A stretch of DNA of 64,000 nt, taken from assembly GCA_025716855.1 (NCBI GenBank), contig JAIXMQ010000001.1, positions 993,501 through 1,057,500 on the forward strand, read 5' to 3'. The notes beneath the pieces were generated by a model, which saw only the letters and a list, made by a program, of their open reading frames with translations, made no database searches and was not told the DNA's origin. Below, piece by piece: positions 22,983-35,866 of this stretch. The stretch is from Pilaira anomala (taxonomy: Eukaryota > Mucoromycota > Mucoromycetes > Mucorales > Mucoraceae). A program made the position numbers and the translations under genes. Numbering within the stretch: position 1 is the stretch's first letter; every line of letters begins with the position of its first letter.

Positions 22983-25869
22983 TTTGTTTTGTTTTTTTTA
23001 AAAAAAAAAAAAAGAAAAGAAAAAAGAGGAAAAAAGAGAACAAAATAAGAATTTCTTCCCCTTTTTATAATATACTCACAAAATATAAGCCCACGCGAGA
23101 CAATTTAATTCGGTAGTCCTTTTTTTTTTTTTTTTTTTTTTTCAATTACAACTTGAAATGTATCACAGAAATATTCTTTTTTTTCCTTCTTTTTTTCTCT
23201 TTTTATTTAAAACTCAAATTTCCCGGGATCAATGATTTTTTATTCTAGATGTTTTTTGTTTGATGATTATAAAACAAAAAAGAAGAATCTTGTGTTTTAA
23301 CACTGTGTTGCTATGACAATTTTTTTTTTTTTTTTTTTACAATAAAATAAAGTTCGAACCTAATATAGCGTGTAATCTATTTTGTTTTTTTTTAAAGCGC
23401 CATTTATTCATTTTTTTGATCTCTTTTTATTTGTTTAATGCAACTATTACACAAAATCGAAATAAGATAGTTTATTTATTTCTTTTTTTTTTTTTTTTTG
23501 CAGATCAAAATGTGGTACCATGCTCATTTGTTTTTATCTTAATATGGAGTATTATAAAATCCATAAACATCAAACTTGGATTTGTTAATTGCTTTTTCTC
23601 CCACAAAATGGCGGAGACAAAAATAATACCTAAAATCATATGAGTAGTTTAAATCTTTTTTTTTTTTCTTTGTTTAGTGGAAATTTAGAGTTGACCGTAT
23701 TGGGTATCGCATATCATTGTTTGCCCTCTGCTCGATCCAAAGGATCAACCGTTTGTGACAGTTGCTGACACTCTCTAATGAGAAAAGAAAAAAAAGTCAA
23801 TTTAAAAAACAATTGTACCTGAGCTAATATATACATACCTTGGCAATAAAGAAGCGGTGGTTTTTATGCCCTACTCACTTTCCAATAAGGATGCTGTTTA
23901 TAAAAGGGACAACTTACAAAAAAAAAAAAGTGGATATATGTATTTTTATGATTATTGGTAAATTTGCAGTTCAATTTAAGCTTTCTTCAACTTATAGGTA
24001 GCAATAGCATTTATACGACTAAACGTAGACTCTGCTGTTGTTAATATACGAAATAGAAGTAAAAGGAGCTATTTCTAGCCTTACTGCCGCGGACATACCA
24101 ATTACTATCAGCTGACAGATTATACTGTTGAGTTATAGTTAATTAAACAAGAAACATCATTATTGTGAGAGATGTTCTGTAAAAGGGACTAACTTTATTT
24201 ATTTACAGTTTCATCATTTATTTATACTCACGTTGACCACTGATACAGAGGTCAATGATAATATTTTTGACTTTAGGGAGGGGTTTGAAATTTGGCGCAC
24301 ACCACATGATGTATACACATATATCATCACAAATAGGTTTATTTCTCTCTCTCTCTCTCTCTCTTTCTTTTATATATATATATATTTTCTTTTCTAAATA
24401 AGATATGAATACTCTTGCTGCTTTCACTTTACAGCACCTATTTAAGGCCGTTCGATTTAAGGCCGTTCGATTTAAGGCCGTTCGATTTAAGGCCGTTTCC
24501 GTTTTAAGGCCACAATTTTCTGCCATATTTCAAGTCAGAAATAAAGCTATGACACGATTTAAGGCCACAGAAGTCTGATTTTTTTTTTTTTTTTTGCAGC
24601 CTTAAATAGAGCGGGGTACTGTACTATCTTGTTTAATTACATATAATAGAGATGGTATCAAGAAATGAGCAACTTTAAAACGCGTATTATGCATGTTGTT
24701 GTCAATGGTAAGAAATAGCAATACTTTTATCACAAAGAAAGTAATTCATCGTCTGATTAATTATATTATAAACATTCTTTCTAAATTAGACCTGTATCTA
24801 TATTATGGAGTATCAAAAATTTGCTATTGCACCTTATGTCTTTGGTATAAACCTTTTTTTTTCTGTCGTTGCAAAGGAGTGAGAAGAAGAAAAAAAAAAC
24901 CCCGGTTGATATGGACTCAATCATCTTATGTGATCCATACCCCTTTTTTTTCATTTTTTTTTTTCATTTTTTTTTTTTCATTTTTTTTATATTTATATTT
25001 ATATTAATCTCCCTTTCTTTCTTTACTATGCTCGATTCAAGAGATGAACTTGGTCACTGAGCTCTTAGTAAGGAAGTTTGGCGAACCAAAGGTGTGTTGA
25101 TGAAAAAGTTAACGCTGGTACTGGTGATAATGATAATACTGGTGATGATGCTGGCACTGATGATAATGCTGGTGTTACTGTTGTTGTTTTAATATATTTT
25201 AAAAGAAAGGAGGGCAAACCCTTGTTTTTTTTTCTCAATTTCTTTCTCTCTACTAAAGGTAGGTGTTTCCTCTCTTGGAACTATTGTATGATGGGAAATA
25301 GTTATGACATTTGAGGTTGCAATTGAAAGACGAGAAACCTAAACATAGATCATTTGGTGTTGGCGTTAGAGTAAGTATAGTTGTTTATTTATTGAAAAAC
25401 AATGTCAATAAACTTCTTTTTTTGTTTTTTGTTTTAAAACTGATTTTGAGTTGCTACTACTACTACGAGTTGGCTATCTGTCTCCTTCTCGTGAGTCGTC
25501 CGTGCAGTTTAATTTATGTGTACTGGCACGTTTACTCTACGGTTAACTATTGAAGGGATGATAGTAGGTATTATTACAAACTTTAATATGACTGGCTCTT
25601 TTGTTGGACATTGTCAGTTCAGGTCATTGGCTTGTAAGAATAATGACCAACTTTTAATGATTTCGTCATCTGGCGAGCGTATTCTGCGTTTGCCTCGTTT
25701 ATGAGCCATTTGACGGATCAAGCTCAAAGAGTTGTACTTTTGGTGTACTTTTTAAGCTGGTGTATCAGATACTTATTGTTTGAGCCCCCCACTACTTTAA
25801 AGCTCAGAGAAATTCAAAAAATAGTAAAAAAAAAAAAAATCAAATAAAGACTTTCTTCAGTTATATACA
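22983..25869. other. Gene-poor repeat-rich interval
   Basis: Contains several poly-T tracts of 15-22 nt (about 23119-23142, 23319-23338, 23482-23500), a CT/AT microsatellite (about 24343-24385), the second MITE, and a segment at about 24650-24800 that resembles 4660-4770 and more weakly 40690-40850. GGTGATAATGATAATACTGG-like trinucleotide runs occur near 25110-25180. I see no intact gene. Confidence 0.6.
24432..24621. mobile_element. MITE copy 2 (inverted, with internal triplication)
   Basis: Flanked by TA on both sides (24430-24431 and 24622-24623). The right end GCCTTAAATAGAGCGGGGTA matches the inverted left end. Relative to the copy at 32917-33089 it lies in opposite orientation, and the 15-bp unit TTCGATTTAAGGCCG is repeated three times. 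Confidence 0.8.
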
Positions 25870-28210
25870 ATGGGTTATCAAATAAGTCAACAAGTTCCTT
25901 TTACCACGCGTGTCACCATAAAAATCAATAACAAGACACCTCTTTCAACTCGCTTTCATGAGGCGATCCGACGTCGTTTAGTTGGACTTGTTGTAAAGTA
26001 TTTTCCAATTGCAAAAGAATAACATATATATATTGATCGTCTTTCCATTCACAGGTATCTATAGGCCAAGAAATCCACTGGAAACTATGTGGAAGAGAGA
26101 TCCACTTGACGATCATGACCATGGAATTTTCTAAAAGTAAAATACATGCTCATAATACTTTGATCGAGTTTGAAACCAGTCGTCTTGTACTTCCTTTTTC
26201 TTTACAAGAACAACAAGATATTTATTTAACAAGTTTAGCAGATATGATCGGTATGTTTACATAAAGATAACACATACATGCTTTTTTTTTTTTTTTTTTT
26301 TTTTTTTTACTCAAATCTTTCTGTCAGAGAGCTCCTTTATCAATTCAGAAGCTTATAGAAAATTAAGTATCCCAGTTGCAAAATCCATTTTAATTCATGG
26401 TGTCTCTGGTGTAGGCAAGAACCACCTCGTCAAGTAAATTGAAAATACATCATACACATCATACATTACAAACTAACACTTTACTAAAAAAAAAAATAGA
26501 CGTGTAAGTGAATCACTTGGAACTCAATTATTCCATCTGTCTTGCCATAACTTACTTTCTTTCGAAGAAGAAGAATACGATCTACCCGAATTCAAAAGCT
26601 ATAATCCACTTCATTTAATCATCACACAAGCCATTCAATACGCGCCTTCCATTGTCGTCCTGAAAGATTTAGATACTTTAGGTACTGGAGGAGGAGGAGG
26701 AGGAGATAAAACTCGAAAAATATTGGAAATCTTGTCAAAAGAAATTGACAGATTAGGTGATACAGATCAAGTATGTGTTGTAGGTTTAGGACGTCATTTG
26801 AAATCCATACCTGAGCCATTGAAAAAGACGGATATATTTAGACAACATATGACACTACCTATACCCACCTTGTACGTACACATCTGAATCGAAAACCCCT
26901 CTTTTATTTATTTATTTAATTCTTATCTTTATTGTAGACCACAGAGAAAGACATTGTTGAAAGAGCTATTAAAACCATTTGATTTACAAAGACCTAGCGA
27001 AGAAGTAGATACGATCGAATATTACGCTACACAAATTAGTATGGTAAACATAATCATCCTACTAAACAAAAAAAAAATGAAATAATTGACTTATTTTTAC
27101 AATAGAGAACATCAGGTTACGTCGTACGTGATTTAATTTTATTATTACGACAAGCAAGATTAAAATCTATGCGATCCATTACTCAAGACATTTCTCACCA
27201 ACTCGAAAAACTAAGCTTAACAGAACCCAACACGGCCACAACTTCAATTCAATGGTCAGATTTCGAGTACGCTCTAGATACTTACCGACCTTCACAAAGA
27301 ACTCAAATCGAATCAAAATTACCGAAACGAGACTGGACCGAACTAGGCGGATACAAATCCATTCAAGATCGAATGAAACAAGCAGTATTATTACCTCTTT
27401 TCCAACCTCAAGTATTTAAAAAGCTAGGTATCAAACCACCTTCAGGTTTATTACTGTACGGTCCATCCGGTTGTGGCAAGACCGCTTTTGTTCAAGCACT
27501 TGTCTCACAATCCATGATGAACATCATTTCCATCAACGGACCCGAGATCTTTTCGAAATATTTAGGAGAGACTGAAAACAAGTTACGGACCATCTTTGCT
27601 ACAGCCAAACGTATTTCTCCTTGTATTATCTTTATAGATGAAATGGATGCCATTGGATCAAAAAGAGGAAAAGATATTGATGGAAATGGTGTGAATGAAC
27701 GTGTTCTGAGTACTTTATTGAATGAAATGGACGGTGTAGAAGAAAGAAATGGTGTGGTCGTGATCGGTTGTACAAATAGACCAGACCATATTGATGATGC
27801 TATTCTTAGACCTGGAAGATTAGATCAATTAATCTACGTAGGCTTACCTACCAAACAAGATAGATTGGATATCATTCAAAAGTTAATGAAAAAGATCAAA
27901 GTCTCTCATCAAGTTGATCCAAATCTTTTAGCCGAACAAACTGAATTTTGTACTGGTGCTGATTTAGAAAATTTATTCAGGTAAAAACTTGCTTATATAG
28001 TGTAAAAAAAAAAAAAAATTCTTAAATTGTTAATATATCTTATGTAGAGAGGCAGGAACAGTTGCCCTTAGAAACGATATAAATACATTAGAAATTCATC
28101 AAAGAGATATAGACGCAATCATCGTTTCGGTTTGTGAACGAGCAGAGGATCAAATCTTGCAAGGGAATTTAAACATTTATGAAAAGTTTTTGCATGATCA
28201 TTCACTTTAA
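25870..28210 (+). CDS. Tandem AAA+ ATPase, AFG2/SPATA5L1-like, degenerate D1
   Basis: Seven exons (25870-25992, 26055-26250, 26328-26433, 26500-26871, 26938-27043, 27106-27980, 28048-28210) join in frame to 646 residues. D1 is degenerate: its Walker A reads GVSGVGKNHLVK, with Asn where Ser/Thr should be, and its Walker B is IVVLKDLDTLG, lacking the Asp-Glu pair. D2 is intact: Walker A GPSGCGKTAFVQ, pore loop SKYLGETENKLR, Walker B CIIFIDEMDAIG, sensor VVVIGCTNRPD and arginine fingers in ILRPGRLDQ. This layout suits the Cdc48-like subfamily of AFG2/SPATA5L1, which acts in cytoplasmic pre-60S ribosome maturation. Pex1 was considered, but its D2 pattern fits less well. The F-BAR/RhoGAP gene begins 126 bp downstream. 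Confidence 0.85.
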
Positions 28211-28336
28211 ATTATATGTTGCACACTGCTATTTTACACGTGCGTTTTAAAATTGTCCATACAATGTAATATAAACTTTTTTTTTTTCCTTTTTTTTACT
28301 TCTTCTTCTTTCTCCATCTCTCTTTTTCTTAAAAAT

Positions 28337-30518
28337 ATGCTCTCGTCTGATAGTTGTAAAATAGAAAGTGATTCCATTAGTGAATTCTCAATGACAAATA
28401 GTACAACAGGTCCTGAACCAAAAGTCATTCGTGTGTATGATGACATGGAAGTCATTACAAAACTAGGTGATCTTGATGTAAAAAAAAAAAAAAAAAGTTA
28501 AACCGAGAAAAATAGTAAAATAAGAGCTAATAATAATACTTTATATAGGGTGGATTTCAATGTTTATTAGATAAAGTGAAACAAGACTTACATGCAGCCA
28601 AGGTAAAATACATATAATTTAGGTTGTACACAACGACTTCTAACTTTAAAATTTTAGGATGTTGCTTTATTCTTAAAAAAGCGTGCTGCAATAGAAGAGG
28701 AATATGGAAAGCAAATGAATAAATTAGCTCAATCCATGTCAGAATCGTATGAGAAATTACATTATAAACCAAAGTAAAAAAAAAAACACACTTCTTTACA
28801 TATCATTACATATGATACTAACATGAGTTCAAAATCATTTTTTTTTTTTTTTTTTTAGTACTTATGGGACAGTCTGGACTTCCTTTTTGAAAGTACATGA
28901 AACGATTGGTGATCAAAGAGTTAAATTCGCTTCTGATATAGCTGAAGTAGCTGATGATGTACAAATTATGTGTAAAGATACTGAAAAGAGTAGAAAACAA
29001 ATTAAAGAAATTGGAACTCGTCATGATCGTAATCGAATTGAATCCGAACTAGCTTTAGAAAAGGTAAAAACAATAATAGCTAATAAAACGAAAACCATGT
29101 ATTAAAAATCATTATATATATTTTTTTCAGTGTAAACAAAAATATGATATGTCCAGTGAAGATTGGGAAAGAGCAATCTTGGCAAAGAACAGTATGGACG
29201 ATGCACATATCCCTAAAAAGGGTCTTTTCAAAAGTAACAAAACTCCCACTCAATTAAAACGTCAAGTAGATGACTCTTGTACAAAAGCAAATCAAGCACA
29301 CACCGCTTATAAAAATCAACTCGTCACAACAAACGCTGCACGTCAAGATTATTATACCTCTCAATTACCTTCTGATATCAAAACATTAAAGAGTACAGGC
29401 GATGAATGTTGTACTGCTATTCGATATCAATTAGCAAGATACGCTTATATCTTCGAAGAAGCTTTAACTTTAGATGGTTTAGCTTTAGATAATGATGAAG
29501 GAAACGGTTTAAGATCTTTAACCGAGAAAATCGATTTTAATCATGATACTGCAGAATCTGTTAAAGAGTTTAGTGTAAAAGCAAATAGTTTAAAGAAAAA
29601 AGATATACCTTATCAGGAATATCCAATGGTAAGTACAATAAATATATGTGTGTGTGTGTATGTCAAATGTATTTATAGATTTACTAAACCCTTCTCCTGC
29701 ATTTATTGTCATTTATATATATATATATATATATAGTCTTCTACTGCACTCAACGTATTAAAGCCAAATCCTGTATTTGCTGTAGATTTAACTAAATTAA
29801 TGCAACGTGATGGACAAGAGATACCTTCTATTGTTATTAAATGCGCTGAAGCAGTAGAGAAATCCGGTTTAAATACTGTAGGATTATACCGAATCTCTGG
29901 TACAAGTACTCAAATTCAAAGATTAAAGAGCGCATTTGATAGAAGTTGCGAAACAGTTGATTTATCCTCTGAAGAAAATAGTGGTGATGTGAATAATATT
30001 ACAAGCGTATTAAAGCTTTGGTTTCGTGAATTACCTGATCCATTGTTCCCTCAATCCTCTTATCAGCATTTCATGAATGCAGCCAGTAAAGTCCCTCCTT
30101 CTATCTTTTACTATAAGTGATTTAAACTAATTCTTCTTTATTATTAACAACAGAAATTGAAAATGATCGTATGAGAGTATTAGGTTTACATACGATAATA
30201 AATGATTTACCGGACGCACATTATGCAACATTGAAATATATCATGCGTCACCTTGACAAGTAAAATATATTACATGTAACAAACACATAAAATTAACTCA
30301 TTTTAATCAATAGGGTACAACAACATCAAGAATATAATAAAATGACTACAGCCAACCTATCCACGATATTTGGTATGACATTACTAGGTGGAGATCAAAA
30401 TAAATCTATAGCCTCTGCAGAAGATAATCAAAGATTGGCTGATACTCATTGGCACGTTAAAGTCATTCAAACCATTTTAGAAAATTATAGCTTAATCTTT
30501 GAACCTGATGAAGAATAA
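28337..30518 (+). CDS. RGD1: F-BAR and RhoGAP protein, Rgd1-like
   Basis: Eight exons (28337-28477, 28549-28602, 28658-28773, 28859-29063, 29131-29628, 29737-30085, 30154-30259, 30314-30518) join in frame to 557 residues. The N-terminal FCH/F-BAR part (about 45-330) includes DVALFLKKRAAIEEEYGKQM and long helices that bend membranes. The RhoGAP domain (about 350-550) has the arginine finger in GLYRISGTSTQIQRLK, then LKLWFRELPDPLFP and NKMTTANLSTIFGMTLLGG. It should stimulate GTP hydrolysis on Rho-type GTPases at sites of polarised growth, as yeast Rgd1 does on Rho3/Rho4. Exon 2 is 54 nt. No SH3 domain is seen. Confidence 0.94.
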
Positions 30519-30684
30519 ACTCTTTTTGGCTTAGATGAGGCTGAATGTTGTTATTATAAATTGTTAATGCAATATTGCTTTGTAACAGTCACTTGTTTCT
30601 TGTACCTTTTTTTTTCATTTTTTTATTTATTTTTTGTATTCTTTTTCTCAGTTTTCTATTTTTAATATATAACATATTTTTATT

Positions 30685-31167
30685 ATGGTACATTGCCAAG
30701 AAACAAACCTATCTTTTATATATATGTATATTACTAAAGCTAATCAAGTTTTGTATAAGTAGGGTAATTGTTGTGGATCAGAAAGTCATGAAGTAGAAGG
30801 TCATCAGTTAACTCCAACAAAAAAGAATAAGTCTGCTGGTCAAACTTTAGGAGGAAATTCACCTTCAGCAGGTGGTGGTGGTGGTGAGTCTAGAGAAGCC
30901 ATGTTAAGTGCCGCAGAAAAAAGAAGATTACAGGTATAATTATTTGGATATCAATTGAAGTTATACATCTAATATATTGAATTATATATAGGCAGAAAAT
31001 CGTGGTGTAAAGGAAGGAGGAAAACTAAGTAAACAATTAGCAGAACAAAAGAAGCACAACCAAACTGTTCCAAAGAATGAAGCAGATGATAGATTAGTTG
31101 TAAGTTTAAATTTATTATGTAAGAGATTATTTTAATTGACTCCTTCTTGTTTCTATAGTGGGATTAA
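30685..31167 (+). CDS. Small MGNCC-type acylated protein, SVIP-like; first exon is ATG only
   Basis: Four exons are inferred: 30685-30687 (ATG alone), 30763-30933, 30992-31099 and 31159-31167, giving 96 residues in frame. The protein starts MGNCCGSESHEVEG, a textbook site for N-myristoylation of Gly2 with palmitoylation of Cys4/Cys5. A glycine run follows, then a basic amphipathic helix EAMLSAAEKRRLQAENRG, and the end is DDRLVWD. Layout and C-terminus resemble small VCP/p97-interacting protein (SVIP), but the match is only by pattern. The first intron (30688-30762, 75 nt) has GT, a CTAAT branch-like site and TAG. No other upstream ATG fits in frame. The last coding exon is 9 nt. The gene sits 166 bp after the RhoGAP gene. 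Confidence 0.68.
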
Positions 31168-32719
31168 TCGGGTGTATATTACATAATTTATTTTGTTTTA
31201 AATGGTAGAATAAAAAAAAAAATTATATATCATAGAACAAACTGGTGGTGCATTTTACATTAAAGAATGTTTAAAAGCTTATTGAAATAACTATTTTGGT
31301 GTGACTTTTTGTTTGGTGTTAAACATGTATATTATTATAAAGATATGACGGGTTTTTGTTATATAACCCTTATCTACTTATATTTACAAGTAGAGATGAT
31401 GCAAATATGACAACAAGGTTGGCTCACATCCTCTAAAAAAAAAAATATTTCTCTTTTAAATCAACTAGTAAGCCTGACAGTGACCAATAGTAAAAAAAAG
31501 TAGAAGTATATTTAACAATATAATAAAGCTGTAAAAAAAAACTGTCGATAAAAAAAGAATAATAACATAGTTTATTTAAAATAAGATTTAAAAGTTGAAA
31601 TGCAACTATACAAGGGAATAAAATGGTCCAAGACTAGCTATTCCAGTTTTATCGTCTTCTTCGACCAGCTTAAGGATTGAGGGGTTTACAATCTCAGAAA
31701 GTGATTTGCAATAAGATCGTGACGTTGAATTTGACAAAGGTCTAATTGAAAGCACAAGTTAGCCATACTTAGATGATACGTTGAATAAGACAAATAAAGT
31801 ATAAAATGGACGATAAGCTACCAAATTCTTGTAATATCTACAGATTGTATGGATGTTGATCCGGTCGATATCAATGATGCTCTCTTATAGAATACCCGTT
31901 ACTTGATCCAAATTGTCGCGCTAAACTACAACAAAGCTTAACTTGCGATTCCCCGTAACTTTAAGTTAGGGTGCGCTCAAGATGCTTTCGCAAAGTTTTT
32001 TTGACCAAATTTGTAGATGTCTTTTTTTGGACAAAAACTCAGATTTTACTAGAAACTTCAAATAAGTAATTAGGTTATCCTTATATTATCTCTGATATTT
32101 TGAACTGTCAAACCCATTCTGTATATATTACCTCTTCACTTTGATCTTCTGAATTCACTTTTGATAATTCGTTACCTGTCTTATATTTGATTATATTCTT
32201 TTTATTTGTATTGAAAACTATTGTATTTCCTACGCTCCCATTAAAAACTGATTATTATCCCCTTGTTATTCTACAACGACGTCGATAATTCTTTTTAGAG
32301 TCTAGCTGTATCTCCCACTTTTTCAGCGAATAATATATCCAAGTCTTTTTAAATAAGTTGACAGCTATATAGTCTGGTGCTCACATTTTACTTTATTAAT
32401 TGTTTGTTATACAACTTTTAATAACCCCTTCACTTGTATACTGCTATAAACTATTAGAAGTATCAACGGTTTACCATTTTCCCAACTTCCACCACTTTAT
32501 TTTATTTTATTTTACAAGAATTTTACTTTTTTTTTATTTTTTTTTTTTACAAAAATTATACTTTTATCTTAATTTTTTTGAATATCATACTGTTATTTTT
32601 TTCTTTTCTTTTCTGAATTTTATACTTTTTTTTTTAAAAAAATTTTATACTTTTTTTTTTTTTCTGAGTTTTTTGTTTTTTTTTTGAATATCTTATTTAT
32701 AATAATTTTTTAAACCTAT
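31168..32719. other. Intergenic between convergent genes
   Basis: About 1.55 kb, AT-rich, with dense T tracts between 32520 and 32700. No ORF longer than chance is convincing. A slightly more GC-rich patch near 31900-31990 has no recognisable coding or RNA signature. Confidence 0.6.
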
Positions 32720-35700
32720 CTACGGCCGAGTAGAAGGACCGGGCATATTATTTGTATGGGAAACATTTCCTTGTTGAGGAGGAGGACCACCACGGAAGAG
32801 GTAAACCATTTCTTGCAAACCAATTCTTTCATTTGTTTGACCATCTCCTTCACCAAAGACACCATCCGATATTTCCTATTTTAAAGAAATGTTTAATAAT
32901 ATGTTTTAAATATCTACCGTACCCGCTCTATTTAAGGCTGAAAAAAATTTCAGACTTTTGTGGCCTTAAATCGTATCATAGCCTTATTTCTGACTTGAGG
33001 AAGTTAAATATGGCCAAATTTTGCAGAGAATTGCGGCCTTAAATCGGAAACGGCCTTAAATCGAACGGCCTTAAATAGAGCGGGTACTGTATTATGACAT
33101 ACGTTACCTGTTTCTTTGATTGCAGTTCAAGAATCCGTTGTTCTATTGTATCATTGATGAAAATTCTGTGTACTTCCACGGGTTTGCTTTGTCCAATTCG
33201 ATGCACACGGTCAATGGCTTGATTTTCCAGAGCGGGATTCCACCAGACATCCAGCAAAATAACGCGATTAGCGCAAGTAAGATTCAGACCCAATGAACCA
33301 CATTTAGTTGATACAAGAAGTACTGTGATACTTGGGTCTCTAAAGAATCTGTTTACTGCTTCAGCTCTTGCTTTAATATTCATCGAACCATCATAGCGAA
33401 GGAAACGAATTCCTTTTTCAGTCAGAGGTTTTTCAACCAAGTCCAATAAAGCAGTGAACTGAGAGAACACAATTGTTTTGTCTTGGCCACCCGTTTGAAT
33501 ATCAGTTTCTTCCAAGATCTCAATCATCTTGTCGATTTTAGCACTAGAAACAAGTTGTTGAATCTCGGCGATTTGTGCAGCCTGTTGTGCATTGAGGGGA
33601 GCTCTTGATTCTTCATAAATTTCAGGCGCATGATGCTTTAAAAAGTTATCAATAGAAACAAGATGGTTGTTATCCAAGGCACCACGGCATTGAGGACATC
33701 GTCTATCAGATCCCGTGTTACTGTTCCAATATCCATCAAAGCATTCTTTACACAAGATATGACCACAGTTTGCAATTACTTGAGCATTTTCAGCAATGTC
33801 CATACAGATAGGACATTGTATATCGATTAAACTGGCAGAATCACTTAATAATCTCGAAACAACATCATTGCTCATTTCCGAAGCCAATTGTATCTGTCTA
33901 TCTTCTTCTGCTTGATCTGATGCTTCATCTGCTTCTGTTCTTGCTTTTAAAGTCAAACTTGGGTGTAAACATGCTTGTCTTAAACGTAACAAAAGTGACA
34001 AGACCGACTTGAAATTTCTCATCACAGTTCCTGCAGCCATGTATCTACTGAATCGAGCTTGTGCTGTTTGATTTACATATTCATAATGGGTTCGTTCATC
34101 TTCTGTAAAGTCGATATGTGTCATATGCACATTTCTTTCAGGCAAGTCAAGAATAGGACGACCATCAATCAATGCTTTCTTTGATCTACGAAGTGTAACA
34201 GCTTTCATCAAGGTTCTAGCATTTCTCAAGGCCTTTTCAGTATTTCCACTCTTCATAGGCTTGGTAATCGATTCTCTGAATTCCTCCCAGATACAGAAAG
34301 GTCGAATACGCAAGAAACGAATTAAGGAATAGAGTTCATCAAGTTTGTTTTGTACAGGCGTTGCGGTCATACACCAGCGATGGGTAGCTTCAAGAGAGCA
34401 ACAACCAATAGCAGCAAGGGTTTTCTTGTTCTTGATGGTATGGGCTTCATCCAAGATCACACGATGGAACTTAATCTTGGAAAGTGGACCTTGGTAGCTT
34501 TCTTTGAAGTTTGTGCATTCACTGAATAAGAAGTGAGGATGACATCATAAAGTGCAAACTCGTATGGATTAGAGGACGGTTGGGACCATGATAGACTAAT
34601 ACCTTGAGTTGAGGGGACGTCTTGGTTTCGATTTCACGTTTCCATTGATCGATTAAAGAGACAGGACAGATGATTAAAGTTCCTTTTACCTTGAGTTCAC
34701 CTGGCCGAGCTGATTACGTGGAAGAATTGTACTATGATCACAAACGTGTAATCCGTACAGGGATTTGCAACGATGATTGATATTGCTTGAACAGTTTTAC
34801 CAAGACCCATATCATCCGCCAAGATACCACCTCGATGATTAGGAGAGTCCTCCATCTTTTGCATCCATTGTAAGCCAATCTTTTGATGTTCCATGAGAGC
34901 AATAGAGAGACCGTCAGGTGTACCGATTCTTTCTTCGGGGGATGGAAGGCTTTCCTCCACAGTATGTTGTAACAAGTTGATGATATCTTGTTCAATATCA
35001 GCACTAGGATTAGGCCGTGTTGCATCATTTTCAGCAAGTCGTCTGTATCGTGGGTCAAGTCTTAAAGAACCTTCTCCTTCACCGTGGAATTCATATCTTC
35101 TATCTCTGTCAAGTAAGGGCACAGTTACATCCGGTGTATTGTCGTCGAAACCAGTAGGGAAAGCCTGTGCACCATCATCATCGTCGTCATCATCAATAAC
35201 ATGATATACAGCAGAATGAAGTGGTGGTTGAGGCGGACGTACTGGACGTACAGGTTGTGTTGGTACACTTCCTTCACCAGGTGTAGGATAAAGCAAATGT
35301 GAATTAATGAAAGGATTGTCGTTACCATCTGTTAAATCAATCCAGTCACGACCGTCACCATCACTATCCTCTGTTAAATCAATTAACGTTGCAGATGGAC
35401 CAGAAGCAACGATGACACTATCATCATCGTCGTCATCATCAAATATTTCAATAACTGGAACATTAGGAGGCGGCATAAAGTTACTTTGGGCGGGTTCAAT
35501 AGGTGATATACTATCATCACTAAGTATTATTACTTCAGGAGATTCAGGAGTATTTTCAAATTCAGTAGTTTCAGGCTCCGTAGCAGTAACAGGTTCGATA
35601 GTAGTTTGAAGATTGGCTGAAGCGGCACCAAGGTAATCTGTATCATAATCATCAGAATCAGAAAAGATAGCTTCATTAAAGAGATCAATGATGGGGCTTT

Positions 35701-35798
35701 GATTACTTTCTGAAGCATTGGAATCAGTAGAGATATCAGTAGTAGTTGGGATTTCATTAGCTAAATAGTAATTATATTAGTAAATTTGTTACTATGTG

Positions 35799-35866
<68 letters not shown>

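Noticed and set aside
24218..24526. Minus-strand ORF with [10 protein letters not shown] repeats
   Set aside because: The repeats are the triplicated unit of MITE copy 2, not a protein.
30575..30796. 73-codon ORF on the plus strand after RGD1
   Set aside because: It is hydrophobic translation of T-rich DNA and crosses the intron of the MGNCC gene.
34500..34600. Programmed ribosomal frameshifting in the ULS1-like gene
   Set aside because: Two shifts of the same direction within about 55 nt, with no slippery heptamer or downstream structure seen, make error or mutation more likely.
34519..34605. An intron from GTATTA at about 34604 to the TTCAG ending at about 34522 in the ULS1-like gene
   Set aside because: It would remove the conserved YDVILTSYS segment and put a TGA directly after the junction in phase 0. 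Frame breaks explain the data better.
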